From Geomobilibacter sp964432205 (GTDB lineage Bacteria > Desulfobacterota > Desulfuromonadia > Geobacterales > DSM-12255): DNA of 64,000 nucleotides. Position 1 is the first letter of the stretch. Each line of letters opens with the position of its first letter. The DNA is taken from NCBI GenBank assembly GCA_964432205.1, contig CAYSMK010000014.1:1-64000 (forward strand), read 5' to 3'. The translations under genes were made by a program, and so were the position numbers. Below are positions 17,427-26,310 of this stretch, piece after piece. A model generated the notes under the pieces. That model ran no database searches. It was not told the DNA's origin and worked only from the letters and a program-made list of their open reading frames with translations.

Positions 17427-17903
17427 ATGCAGGTCAAGAAACTGGATCACCTCTGCATAGCGGTGAAGGACCTCAATGCCGCCCGGAAGGTCTGGGAGCC
17501 GGTCCTCGGCAAGAGCTGTCCCGACGACTCCTACGAGGACGCGCCGGAGAAGATCAGGGTTGCCCGTTACTGGCTGGCCGGGGTGGGGTTCGAGCTGATG
17601 GAATCCACCACTCCCGACGGTCCGGTCGCCCGGTGGATCGAGAAGCACGGCGAGGGGATCATGCTCGTTGGCCTCAACGTCGAGAACACGCGGCATGCCA
17701 TCCGGGAGCTGGAGGGGAGTGGGTATCCGTTCATCCCGCCCCCGGAACCTCTACCTGGTGACAGTACCGGCAAGGCCCGGCCGTTTAGGGACTGCGAGTA
17801 TGCCATGATTCACCCGAAATCAATGAATGGCGTCCTCCTGGAGCTCATCGACTACCGATGGCAGGAGCTCGAAGAAAAGGGGGCGTCCGGTGTGGAATCG
17901 TGA
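17427..17903 (+). CDS. VOC-superfamily protein (methylmalonyl-CoA epimerase/glyoxalase-like)
   Basis: A 158-residue protein of the vicinal-oxygen-chelate fold. The N-terminus KKLDHLCIAVKDLNAARKVW is the classic first beta-alpha-beta unit, and GVLLELIDYR near the C-terminus supplies a metal-binding Glu. The best relatives by eye are methylmalonyl-CoA epimerases and glyoxalases. The ATG at 17427 has GGAGG upstream. It lies between bamA and a radical SAM gene, which it overlaps by 14 nt. A role in epimerising a pathway CoA ester is possible but not shown. Confidence 0.75.
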   Translation: MQVKKLDHLCIAVKDLNAARKVWEPVLGKSCPDDSYEDAPEKIRVARYWLAGVGFELMESTTPDGPVARWIEKHGEGIMLVGLNVENTRHAIRELEGSGYPFIPPPEPLPGDSTGKARPFRDCEYAMIHPKSMNGVLLELIDYRWQELEEKGASGVES

Positions 17904-18777
17904 CAGCCTGGATTACGAAGGCGCCATCTATCGTCCCCCCAGCGAAGCTCGCTCTATCATCCTGCAGGCAACCATAGGCTGTTCCCACAACCGGTGCAGC
18001 TTCTGCTCCAGCTTCAAGGACAAGCGGTTCCGGATCAAGGACCGGGCCATCATCGAGGCGGACCTGCAGAAGGCGGCCCGCCTCTACCGGGGCGTCAAGC
18101 GGCTGTTCGTTGCCGACGGCGACGCCCTGATCATGCCGATGAGCGAGTGGCGCTGGCTTCTGCCCGCCATCCGCAACTATCTGCCGTGGGTGGAGCGGGT
18201 GGGTGTCTATGCCACCGGCCGGGCCATCCGCAAGAAGAGTCCCGAAGAGCTGGCCTGGCTGGCCGACAACCGGCTCGGCATCATCTATCTGGGGGTCGAG
18301 AGCGGCGATCCGCAGACCCTTGACTATGTCGGGAAGGAATCCACTGCCGAGCAGTTGATCGAGGCGGGACAGAAGGTGAAGGCAGCCGGCATCGGGCTGT
18401 CCGTGACCGTTCTGCTCGGCATCGCGCCAACCGGGCGCAGCCTTGACCACGGCAGGCAGACCGGCCAGCTGCTCACCGCCATGGACCCCGACTTTGTCGG
18501 TGCCCTGTCGATGATTATCTGCCCGGGGACCGAGCTGGCAGAGCGGGTGAATCGTGGGGAGCACCAAGTGCCGACGCCGGTGGAACTGATTGCGGAGCTG
18601 CGGGAAATGCTCGCCCATACCGAACTGTCCCAGGGACTGTTCATGGCCAATCACGCTTCCAACTACCTCCCCCTCAAAGTGGAGATGCCCCTGGGCAAGG
18701 CCCGGGCAATGGCTCTGCTCGACGCCGCGATCCAGGGGCAGGTACAGTTGCGTCCCGAATCCTATCGGGCGTTATAG
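17890..18777 (+). CDS. Radical SAM protein
   Basis: About 295 residues beginning at GTG 17890 inside the end of the VOC gene. The cluster motif GCSHNRCSFC is CX4CX2C rather than the standard CX3CX2C. The GxIxxGxESG-like segment is IIYLGVESGD, which binds SAM. It resembles the B12-domain-free radical SAM proteins with CX4CX2C seen near CoA-ester genes. The product and substrate are unknown. The overlap with the VOC gene implies translational coupling, so the two probably act together. Confidence 0.8.
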   Translation: MWNRDSLDYEGAIYRPPSEARSIILQATIGCSHNRCSFCSSFKDKRFRIKDRAIIEADLQKAARLYRGVKRLFVADGDALIMPMSEWRWLLPAIRNYLPWVERVGVYATGRAIRKKSPEELAWLADNRLGIIYLGVESGDPQTLDYVGKESTAEQLIEAGQKVKAAGIGLSVTVLLGIAPTGRSLDHGRQTGQLLTAMDPDFVGALSMIICPGTELAERVNRGEHQVPTPVELIAELREMLAHTELSQGLFMANHASNYLPLKVEMPLGKARAMALLDAAIQGQVQLRPESYRAL

Positions 18778-18955
18778 CCCTGGGCTATGGGCTGCGCTCA
18801 GCGCCGAATCAATTTTCAGGTTACCCCACCTTCAGTGCACTAAAGACTTCCTAATAACAGGGAAAAATGTTGCCTAACCGATTCAGTCCGGAAGGCATCT
18901 GTGCGCCCGAATTGGATCGGAAAAAGCTGTCCGTTGGCTTGCATAACGCATAAAA

Positions 18956-18984
18956 TGAAATAGCGTTCCACTGAGTGAAAAGTT
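18956..18984. promoter_or_regulatory. IclR-type palindrome shared with bam operon 2
   Basis: TGAAATAGCGTTCCA (18956-18970) fits the classic IclR operator shape TGGAAATNATTTCCA, and is followed by GAGTGAAAAGTT (18973-18984). The corresponding element at 31783-31811 has 23 of 29 bases in common. The iclR gene at 30424, beside both operons, is the obvious candidate to bind it. Confidence 0.55.
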
Positions 18985-19117
18985 TACTGTTCTGTTCTAA
19001 GTTACTCACCACAAAGGCCTTTTTGGTACCGCAGCAGCTACGACCCCTTACGGTCTGTCATCATTTTTTCTCGTCTGTGTTCTGGAAAATAATAATAACG
19101 TTCTATTCGAAAATAAC

Positions 19118-19152
19118 TTGACTACAGGAATTAAATCGGTATTATGGTACCA
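19118..19152 (+). promoter_or_regulatory. Promoter P1 of bam operon 1 with overlapping operator
   Basis: TTGACT (19118-19123), a 16-bp spacer and TATTAT (19140-19145). The -10 hexamer lies inside the operator CGGTATTATGGTACCA (19137-19152), so a repressor bound there would exclude RNA polymerase. Confidence 0.6.
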
Positions 19153-19221
19153 GGATGCTTTATTGCAGTACGCTTGGTGATGGGGTTGTGCCGCAAGGTG
19201 TAATTTTGTATACAAATTCAT

Positions 19222-19257
19222 TTGACAACGAATTATTAAAGTGGTATTTTGGTACCA
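19222..19257 (+). promoter_or_regulatory. Promoter P2 of bam operon 1 with overlapping operator
   Basis: TTGACA (19222-19227), a 17-bp spacer and TATTTT (19245-19250). The operator TGGTATTTTGGTACCA (19242-19257) covers the -10 element. It begins 110 nt upstream of the bamB ATG. The arrangement repeats that of P1 about 105 bp upstream. Confidence 0.65.
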
Positions 19258-19351
19258 AGTTGCCGTAATAGGTTTCGCTGCGCGGGTTGGGGTTAGAGTC
19301 GGTCCTGGTGGCCGACGCCATGAATTTAGGTGATCGGGAAGGGGAGAGCGA

Positions 19352-21310
19352 ATGAGGTACGCAGAGGCAGGGTTCAATCTAGAGATTGATTTGTCCCGTG
19401 GAAGCATTGAGAAGGTTGCGACTGATCCGAAAGACACTGAGCTGTACCTCGGGGGGCTTGGGACGAATGCCAAGCTTTTGTGGGACAGGGTTTCTCCCGA
19501 AGCCGATCCCTTCTCGCCCGAAAACCTGCTGATATTCAGCGCCGGCCTCCTGTGCGGCACGCCGGCCACAGGGTGCAACCGTACCATTGTCTCCACCATA
19601 TCTCCCCAGACGAAACTGATGGCGTTCTCCATGATGGGTGGTTTCTGGGCGCCGGAGCTGAAGTACGCCGGCTACGACAAGGTGATCCTGCGCGGGAAGT
19701 CGACCGACCTCGTCTACATCTACATCAACAACGACAAGGTCGAGATCCGCAATGCCGCCCACCTGGCCGGCAAGGGGTCCATTGAGGCCGCCGAGATCAT
19801 CAAGAAGGAGATCAACGAGCCCAAGGCTCAGGTCGCCGCCATCGGTCTCGCCGGCGAGAACCGGGTCTTCTTCGCCTCTATCGAGCAGGGCCGCTCCAGC
19901 TGCAGCCGCGGCGGGATCGGCGCTGTCATGGGCGACAAGAGGGTAAAGGCAATCGTTGTTCGCGGCACCAAGGACGTCGTGGTCGCCAAACCTGCTGAGT
20001 ACATCGGCCTGTGCAACGAGGTTCTCGACTACATCAAGTTCCGTGAGGAAAACCCGGTTCCGGATGTCATGCCGATTCTTGCCGGCCTCGGGTCGCCGCA
20101 GGAAATGAAGGTTCATGACGAGAAGTGGCATACTGAGAACTTTAACTGGGGCAACGCTCGCACCCGCCGCAAGGACTTCTGGACCGAGGAGGTCGAGAAG
20201 GAGTGGGAGCATACCATGGAGGAGGCTCGGACCCGCCTGATCAGCTGCTTCAATTGCCCCATGAAGTGCGGTGCGACCCTTTCGCTTCCCGGTCTGCCGA
20301 CCTACATGATGAAGTGCTTCACCAAGCTCACCTATACCATGGGCGCTTTCTCGAACCTCGAATTCGGCCTGAGGATCGCCCAGCGCGCCACCGAGTACGG
20401 TGTCGACGGGTTCTCCGCTCCGCAGGTCATGGCCTTCGGCCTGGAACTCCTGGAAAAAGGCATTCTCACCGACGCCGACTTCCCCGACATGCCTGCCGAT
20501 AACGAAGGGCGTTTTTACTACCTCCTTGACAAGATTGTCAAACGCGAAGGAATCGGCGACGTCCTGGCCAACGGCACCCATTGGGCGGCGCTGGAAATCG
20601 GGAAGGGGGCCGAGGCGTACGCCCACAACAACATCAAGAAGCACGAGCAGCTGCCGCTCAAGCTTTCCATGCTGAACCCCATCTACTACCTCATGTACTG
20701 CACCGGGGAGAAGATCAACATCACCCAGATCGAAGGGCAGTTTCCTCAGGCTCCGTATCCGAAGATGGAACAGCGGGAGGCCTTCGTCAAAGACTGGTTC
20801 CAGGTGCCCGACGAAAAGTTCAAGCAGTACTTCCTTGATTGGGAGCCTCGCGGCGAGAAGTCCATGCCTTTCTACCCGACTGTCAGCATGTGCTGCGAGA
20901 TTGTCGACTGGCAGGAGATGATGCACTACATCGATGACGCGCTCGGTCAGTGCGCCGGTCTGTCGGCGTTCCCACTGAAGCCTCCGTACCACATCCACAA
21001 TTATCCCAAGTTCATCTCGGCCGGCGCCGGGATCGACATGGATGAGGCAAAGCTTACCAAGGCTGCCAAACGATACCGCACCCTGGTCCGGGCCATCAAT
21101 ATCAGCCGGGGGATGAGAAGGGTTGATGACGCGCCGCCTGAGAACCACTGGAAGAACCGGTTCCCCGAACTTGAGAAGGAGCTTCTGGATTCCTACTACG
21201 TGTTCAAAGGCTGGAACGAAGACGGCATTCCGACCAAAGAGTCCCTGGAAGATCTCGGCTTGGATTACGTGGCTAAGGAGTTCATTAAACGGGGTATTCT
21301 GGCCGAGTAA
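19352..21310 (+). CDS. bamB: Benzoyl-CoA reductase class II, tungsten catalytic subunit (operon 1)
   Basis: A 652-residue member of the aldehyde ferredoxin oxidoreductase family. BamB holds a tungsten-bis-pterin and reduces benzoyl-CoA to cyclohexa-1,5-diene-1-carboxyl-CoA. The pterin segment SRGGIGAVMGDKR is near residue 185, and the [4Fe-4S] motif CFNCPMKC is C299, C302, C306, with a fourth Cys late (QCAGLSAF). Residues E251, H255, H260 and C322 are all present; as I recall the Geobacter BamB structure, these are active-site residues, with C322 a tungsten ligand. It is the canonical BamB of the window. It heads an eight-gene operon, bamBCDEFGHI. Confidence 0.95.
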   Translation: MRYAEAGFNLEIDLSRGSIEKVATDPKDTELYLGGLGTNAKLLWDRVSPEADPFSPENLLIFSAGLLCGTPATGCNRTIVSTISPQTKLMAFSMMGGFWAPELKYAGYDKVILRGKSTDLVYIYINNDKVEIRNAAHLAGKGSIEAAEIIKKEINEPKAQVAAIGLAGENRVFFASIEQGRSSCSRGGIGAVMGDKRVKAIVVRGTKDVVVAKPAEYIGLCNEVLDYIKFREENPVPDVMPILAGLGSPQEMKVHDEKWHTENFNWGNARTRRKDFWTEEVEKEWEHTMEEARTRLISCFNCPMKCGATLSLPGLPTYMMKCFTKLTYTMGAFSNLEFGLRIAQRATEYGVDGFSAPQVMAFGLELLEKGILTDADFPDMPADNEGRFYYLLDKIVKREGIGDVLANGTHWAALEIGKGAEAYAHNNIKKHEQLPLKLSMLNPIYYLMYCTGEKINITQIEGQFPQAPYPKMEQREAFVKDWFQVPDEKFKQYFLDWEPRGEKSMPFYPTVSMCCEIVDWQEMMHYIDDALGQCAGLSAFPLKPPYHIHNYPKFISAGAGIDMDEAKLTKAAKRYRTLVRAINISRGMRRVDDAPPENHWKNRFPELEKELLDSYYVFKGWNEDGIPTKESLEDLGLDYVAKEFIKRGILAE

Positions 21311-21363
21311 GGTGTGGCTACGGCGGCAATCAAGACACAGTCAGTAGATGGAGGGCGTAAACC

Positions 21364-21909
21364 TTGGAAGCTAAAAAGACAATCAAAACGGTAAAGACCA
21401 TTAAAATCGATGTCGATAAATGCAACGGCTGCCGGGCCTGCGAGGTGATCTGCTCCGCTTTTCACGCCATGCCGAAGTACAGCAGCAACAATCCCGCCCG
21501 GTCCCGCGTCCGGGTGGTCCGCGATCCGATCAGAGACGTCTTCGTGCCGGTCTATGCGGGTGACTACACCGAGACCGAGTGCATCGGCCGCGACCAGTAC
21601 ATCATCGACGGCAAGGCATACGACGAGTGCGGCTTCTGCCGCGCGTCCTGCCCGTCGCGCGATCTCTTCCGCGAGCCGGATTCCGGACTCCCCCTTAAAT
21701 GCGATCTTTGTGACGGGGAACCAGAGCCGCTCTGCGTCAAGTGGTGCCTGGTCGGTGCCCTGACCCTTGAGACCAGGGACGTGGAAGCTGACGAGGAGCC
21801 GAAGATTTCCGAGATGGAGATCGGCATAGACTCGCTTATAGCCAGGTTCGGCATCGAGAAGGTGGCCGATCTGGTGGCGCACCTGGAGAAACAGAAGGCT
21901 AACCGCTAA
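21364..21909 (+). CDS. bamC: Benzoyl-CoA reductase, Fe-S electron-transfer subunit BamC (operon 1)
   Basis: A 181-residue ferredoxin-like subunit. Cys groups are CNGCRACEVIC (about residues 20-30), CGFCRASC (about 90-97) and CDLC...CVKWC (about 115-130), consistent with about three [4Fe-4S] clusters. BamC forms the BamBC core and hands electrons to the tungsten subunit. The start is a TTG at 21364 preceded by GGAGGG; no ATG gives a sensible N-terminus. It lies 53 nt after bamB and 15 nt before bamD. Confidence 0.92.
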   Translation: MEAKKTIKTVKTIKIDVDKCNGCRACEVICSAFHAMPKYSSNNPARSRVRVVRDPIRDVFVPVYAGDYTETECIGRDQYIIDGKAYDECGFCRASCPSRDLFREPDSGLPLKCDLCDGEPEPLCVKWCLVGALTLETRDVEADEEPKISEMEIGIDSLIARFGIEKVADLVAHLEKQKANR

Positions 21910-21924
21910 CAGGATGGTGACATC

Positions 21925-23076
21925 GTGGAAACCGTAACCCCTTATAAAGAGATCATCGACGAGATTAAAGAGAAGGGCGGGGACAGTTTCAAGTACTGTT
22001 ACCAGTGCGGGAAATGCGACACCGTCTGCCCCTGGAATCGGGTCACGAAGTTCAGCATGCGCAAGCTGGTGCGCCAGGGCCGCTTCGGCCTTGCCGAGAT
22101 CGAGCAGGAAGATATGTGGCGCTGCACGACCTGCGGCTCCTGCCCGAGCGAGTGTCCCCGTGGCGTGAAGCAGATCGAGGCGGGGGTGGCGTTGCGCCGG
22201 ATGGCCGCCGAGTACGACGTTTATCCGGGGAAGATCGCAACGCTGCGCAGCGTTGTGGCAAGCCTCACCTCGGAGGGTAACTCCCTGGGCGGAGAGCGTG
22301 CCAAGCGCACCGAATGGGCGACCGGTCTTCCGGTCAAAGAGTATAAGGAAGGGATGGACGTCCTCTACTTCACCGGCTGCTATTTGAGCTACGACCCGAG
22401 GATGAGAAAGGTGGCTGCAGCCACCGCGAAGGTGCTGAACAAGGCTGGCGTCAATTTCGGGGTCCTGGGTACCCGTGAGAACTGCTGCGGTGAAGCGATC
22501 CGCAAAACCGGCAATGAGGAGCTGTTCAAGAAACTCGCCCGGGACAACATCAAGGCGTTTATCGAAAACGGCGTCAAGAAGGTCCTGGTGTCGTCCCCGC
22601 ACTGCTACCACACCTTCAAGAATGAGTATCCGGAGTTCATGGTGCACTTCGAAGTGGTGTTCGTGACGCAGTACATAGCGGAGCTCATCAAGGATGGCAA
22701 GCTCAAGATCACCGGAGAGCTCGCCAAGAGGGTGACGTACCATGACCCCTGCTACCTCGGGCGGCACAACGGGATCTACGACGAGCCGCGGGAACTGCTG
22801 CAGCAGGTGCCGGGAGTTGATTTCCGGGAGATGGCGGATCATCACCAGAAGAGCCTTTGTTGCGGCGGTGGCGGCGGCAGGATCTGGGTCGAGACGGCCA
22901 AGGAGGAGCGCTTCTCGGACCTGCGGCTTCGTCAGGCGGTGGACGCGGGCGCCGAGGTTCTGGCCACATCCTGCCCTTACTGCATCACCAACTTCACTGA
23001 TTCAAGCCTTGATCTCAAGGAAGACGAGATGATTGAAATCAAGGACATCACGGAAATCATTGCTGAAGTAATTTGA
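21925..23076 (+). CDS. bamD: Benzoyl-CoA reductase complex, HdrD/HdrBC-like subunit BamD (operon 1)
   Basis: A 383-residue Fe-S protein. Two ferredoxin motifs sit at C25/C28/C31/C35 and C67/C70/C73/C77. The C-terminal part has two CCG-type Cys-rich units (ENCCGEAIRKTGN and SLCCGGGGGR), as in heterodisulfide reductase HdrB/HdrD. It relays electrons between the flavin-containing HdrA-like BamE and the BamBC core. The start is GTG at 21925; the paralogue in operon 2 also starts with GTG. It lies 15 nt after bamC. Confidence 0.92.
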   Translation: METVTPYKEIIDEIKEKGGDSFKYCYQCGKCDTVCPWNRVTKFSMRKLVRQGRFGLAEIEQEDMWRCTTCGSCPSECPRGVKQIEAGVALRRMAAEYDVYPGKIATLRSVVASLTSEGNSLGGERAKRTEWATGLPVKEYKEGMDVLYFTGCYLSYDPRMRKVAAATAKVLNKAGVNFGVLGTRENCCGEAIRKTGNEELFKKLARDNIKAFIENGVKKVLVSSPHCYHTFKNEYPEFMVHFEVVFVTQYIAELIKDGKLKITGELAKRVTYHDPCYLGRHNGIYDEPRELLQQVPGVDFREMADHHQKSLCCGGGGGRIWVETAKEERFSDLRLRQAVDAGAEVLATSCPYCITNFTDSSLDLKEDEMIEIKDITEIIAEVI

Positions 23077-23086
23077 GGGGTCGATG

Positions 23087-23107
23087 TCCCCCTTTGAACA
23101 AGGGGGA
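23087..23107. repeat. Hairpin between bamD and bamE
   Basis: TCCCCCTT (23087-23094) and AAGGGGGA (23100-23107) form a perfect 8-bp stem with a 5-nt loop, in the 88-nt bamD-bamE gap. No T-tract follows. It may be a small dispersed repeat or an mRNA-stabilising stem. Confidence 0.5.
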
Positions 23108-23164
23108 GGGCTAAAAGGTCTCCAGCGAGTTTGGGCAACCAAATACCCGAAAAAGGATGAACAA

Positions 23165-26100
23165 ATGAATTCCGCAGACAGAAATATGGGAGATGTGCTT
23201 ATCGTTGGGGGGGGGATCAGCGGCATTCAGGCCTCGCTGGACCTCGCCAACTCGGGCTTCAGGGTATTTCTGGTAGATAAGTCGCCGGCACTGGGCGGCA
23301 AGATGTCGCAGTTGGACAAGACCTTCCCGACCAACGACTGCTCGATGTGCATCGAGTCTCCGAAGTTCATCGAGTGCGCCAGGAACCCCAACATAGAGAT
23401 ATTGACCTACACGGAAGTCGAGCGTGTGGAAGGAGAGGCGGGAGACTTCAAGGTCACACTGGTGAAAAAGCCCCGTTACGTCGTCGAGGAGAAATGCACT
23501 GGCTGCAATATCTGCGTCGACTACTGCCCGGTGAAGATTCCCGACCCGTTCAACCAGAAACTGGCCGACAACAAGGCGATCCACATCTACTTCTCGCAGG
23601 CGGTACCTCTGGTCACCTACGTCGACCCTAACACCTGTCTGTATCTCAAGGAAGGTAAGTGCCAGATTTGCGTGGGTGCCTGCAAGACAAACGCTATCGA
23701 CCTGCACCAGAAGCCGGAGAAGATGGAGATCGAGGTCGGCGCCATCCTTCTTTCCCCCGGCTTCGAGACATTCAATCCGGAACTGAGAAATGACTTCGGT
23801 TACGGTATCTTCCCCAACGTCGTCACCAGTCTCGACTTCGAACGACTTCTCTGCGCCACCGGCCCCTTCGAGGGGGAGATCCTGCGTCCTTCCGACAAGA
23901 AGCACCCCCACAAGATCGCCTGGATCCAATGTGTTGGCTCCCGTCAGGTGAACCCCGAAGGGGGGAACAGCTACTGCTCGGCCGTCTGCTGCGCCTACAC
24001 CCAGAAACAGGTGATTCTGGCGAAGGACCATGACGCCCACCTGGATGCGACCATCTTCCATAACGACATCCGCGCCTACGGCAAGGACTTCGAGCGGTTC
24101 TACCAGAGGGCGGAGCGGCTCTCGGACGTCAAGTTCATCCGCAGCTACGTCTCGGTCGGCCGCGAGATCCCCGAGACCAACAACGTCACCATCCGCTACG
24201 CCACTATGGATGATGGGGTGAAGGAAGAAGAGTTCGATCTGGTGGTGCTCTCGGTCGGCCTCAATCCTCCTGCCGAGGTGAACAAGCTGGCCGACACCTT
24301 CGGGATCGAGCTTACCGAGAAAGGGTTCTGTAAGAACCATCCGACCAACCCGATCATGACCTCCCGGAAAGGGGTGTTCGTGAGCGGTGCCTTCCAGGGG
24401 CCGGTCGATATCCCTGAGTCCGTCGTCACCGCTTCCGGCGCTGATGCGCTCTGCGGCGAGCTTCTCAACTACCGCCGTGGCCGTCTCGAACGGGAAAGGG
24501 TCTACCCGCCGGAAAAGGATGTCTCCCAGGAAGAGCTGAAGATCGGGGTCGTCGTCTGCCACTGCGGCGCCAACATCGGTCGCGTCGTCAACATCCCCGA
24601 GGTCATTGAGTACGCCTCGACGCTTCCCAACGTCTCCTGGGCCGGAGAGAACCTCTTTGCCTGCTCGACCGAGAACGCGAAGCAGATCTCCGACGCGATC
24701 GTGGAGAGGGGCCTGAACCGCGTGGTCCTTGCCGCATGTACCCCCAGGACGCATGAGCCGCTCTTCCGCGACACCTGCCGCGAGGCGGGGTTGAACCAGT
24801 ACTACTTCGAATTCTGCAACATCCGTGAGCACTGCTCCTGGGTCCACTCACGCGAGAAGGAACTGGCGACCGAAAAGGCGAAGGACATCATTAGGATGTC
24901 GGTAGCCAGGGCCGCGCATCTGGAGCCGCTGCAGGAGTTCCAGCTTCCGGTGGATCACACCGCTCTGGTGGTGGGAGGTGGGGTCGCCGGCATGACGAGT
25001 TCGCTCTCCATGGCCGAGCAGGGGTTCGAGGTGTACCTGCTTGAAAAGGATTCGGATCTCGGCGGGATGGCCAGAAGGCTCCATTACACCCTCGAAGGGA
25101 CCGACGTCCAGACCTACCTGAAGTCGCTGGTCCAGAGGGTCTATCGCCATCCTAAGATTCACGTCTCTACTGACGCCAAGATTGAGGAGGTCTCCGGTTA
25201 CGTCGGCAACTTCGTGACCAGGTGGACCACGGAAAGGCGTAGCAGGGAGGTAAAACACGGGATCGCCATCATCGCGACCGGGGCTCAGGAGTACAAGCCG
25301 ACGGAGTATCTCTACGGGCAGAACGAGCGCGTCCTCACGCATATGGAGGTTGAAGAGGCGATCATTGCCCACGACGAGAAGGTGGTGGGCGCCCAGAGTG
25401 TGGTGATGATCCAGTGCGTCGGGTGCCGGCAGGCCGACCGCAACTACTGCAGCCGCGTCTGCTGCAGCCAGGCGATCAAAAATGCCTTGAAACTCAAAGA
25501 AATCAACCCGGAAGTTGATATCCACATTCTTTTCCGCGACATGAGGACCTACGGGTTGAAGGAAGACTATTACCGTCTGGCTGCCGAGAAGGATGTGAAG
25601 TTCATCCGCTACGACGTGGACAACAAGCCTGAGGTGGTGGCAAGCGGGAGCGGGTTCACCGTGACCCTGCCCGATGAGGTCCTGGGCCAGAAACTTGAGC
25701 TGGAAGCAGATCTTATCTCTCTGGCCGCAGCGATTCTGCCCGGCGAGTCCACCACCGAGATATCCCGTTTCTTCAAGGTCTCGCTGAACCAGGACGGTTT
25801 CTTCCAGGAGGCCCACGTGAAACTCCGTCCGGTCGATTTCACGGCGGACGGTGTGTTCCTTGCGGGGACCGCGCACTATCCCAAACATCTCACCGAGACC
25901 ATCAGCCAGGCATATGGCGCGGCCGGTCGCGCGGTAGGGATCGTCTCCCGCGAAACGGTGACTGCATCGGGTGCGGTATGCGATGTTAACGAGCACAACT
26001 GCGTGGCGTGCGGCGCCTGCATCACCGCCTGCACGTACGGAGCGATCAGCTTCGTTGACACGCCGGCCGGGAAGAAGGCGCGTGTTGAGCCGATTCTGTG

Positions 26101-26224
26101 CAAGGGGGACGGACTATGCAACGCCAAGTGTCCGACCCAGGCGATCTACCTCAAGCACTATACCGACGATGAAATCAACGCGCAGCTTGACGCAGCCTTC
26201 CCTAAGCGGGTGGGCAACGAGTGA
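23165..26224 (+). CDS. bamE: Benzoyl-CoA reductase complex, HdrA-like flavoprotein BamE (operon 1)
   Basis: A 1019-residue electron-transfer flavoprotein made of two HdrA-like units. Unit 1 has the FAD motif VGGGISGIQASLDL near its N-terminus and a ferredoxin motif CTGCNICVDYCP. Unit 2 (from about residue 470, GVVVCHCGANIGR) has a second FAD motif VGGGVAGMTSSLSMA near residue 600 and CVGCRQ...CSRVCC. The C-terminus carries two more [4Fe-4S] motifs (CVACGACITAC and CKGDGLCNAKC). Electron bifurcation at HdrA flavins is the proposed way Bam reaches its very low potential. ATG 23165 is preferred (AAAGGATG upstream) over an in-frame start 27 codons earlier that runs through a hairpin. Confidence 0.92.
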   Translation: MNSADRNMGDVLIVGGGISGIQASLDLANSGFRVFLVDKSPALGGKMSQLDKTFPTNDCSMCIESPKFIECARNPNIEILTYTEVERVEGEAGDFKVTLVKKPRYVVEEKCTGCNICVDYCPVKIPDPFNQKLADNKAIHIYFSQAVPLVTYVDPNTCLYLKEGKCQICVGACKTNAIDLHQKPEKMEIEVGAILLSPGFETFNPELRNDFGYGIFPNVVTSLDFERLLCATGPFEGEILRPSDKKHPHKIAWIQCVGSRQVNPEGGNSYCSAVCCAYTQKQVILAKDHDAHLDATIFHNDIRAYGKDFERFYQRAERLSDVKFIRSYVSVGREIPETNNVTIRYATMDDGVKEEEFDLVVLSVGLNPPAEVNKLADTFGIELTEKGFCKNHPTNPIMTSRKGVFVSGAFQGPVDIPESVVTASGADALCGELLNYRRGRLERERVYPPEKDVSQEELKIGVVVCHCGANIGRVVNIPEVIEYASTLPNVSWAGENLFACSTENAKQISDAIVERGLNRVVLAACTPRTHEPLFRDTCREAGLNQYYFEFCNIREHCSWVHSREKELATEKAKDIIRMSVARAAHLEPLQEFQLPVDHTALVVGGGVAGMTSSLSMAEQGFEVYLLEKDSDLGGMARRLHYTLEGTDVQTYLKSLVQRVYRHPKIHVSTDAKIEEVSGYVGNFVTRWTTERRSREVKHGIAIIATGAQEYKPTEYLYGQNERVLTHMEVEEAIIAHDEKVVGAQSVVMIQCVGCRQADRNYCSRVCCSQAIKNALKLKEINPEVDIHILFRDMRTYGLKEDYYRLAAEKDVKFIRYDVDNKPEVVASGSGFTVTLPDEVLGQKLELEADLISLAAAILPGESTTEISRFFKVSLNQDGFFQEAHVKLRPVDFTADGVFLAGTAHYPKHLTETISQAYGAAGRAVGIVSRETVTASGAVCDVNEHNCVACGACITACTYGAISFVDTPAGKKARVEPILCKGDGLCNAKCPTQAIYLKHYTDDEINAQLDAAFPKRVGNE

Positions 26225-26310
26225 TCCTATAGAGTCTGACCGGTCCGGCCTGTCTGACCGGTCAGACAGTGGGAAGCCGTTGGATAAATCCTTAGAAAGG
26301 AGAAAACAGC

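Larger units (their letters stand above)
18778..19351. other. Regulatory region of bam operon 1 (gene-free)
   Basis: 574 bp without a gene. It becomes A+T-rich from about 18950 and holds an IclR-type element (18956-18984), two sigma-70-like promoters (19118-19145 and 19222-19250) and two copies of the TGGTA-TGGTACCA operator that overlap the two -10 hexamers. Confidence 0.7.

Noticed and set aside
19146..19160. Sigma-54 promoter at TGGTACCAGGATGC and TGGTACCAAGTTGC before bam operon 1
   Set aside because: The GG to GC distance is one base too short (9 instead of 10), and the same sequences are better explained as operators over sigma-70-like -10 boxes.
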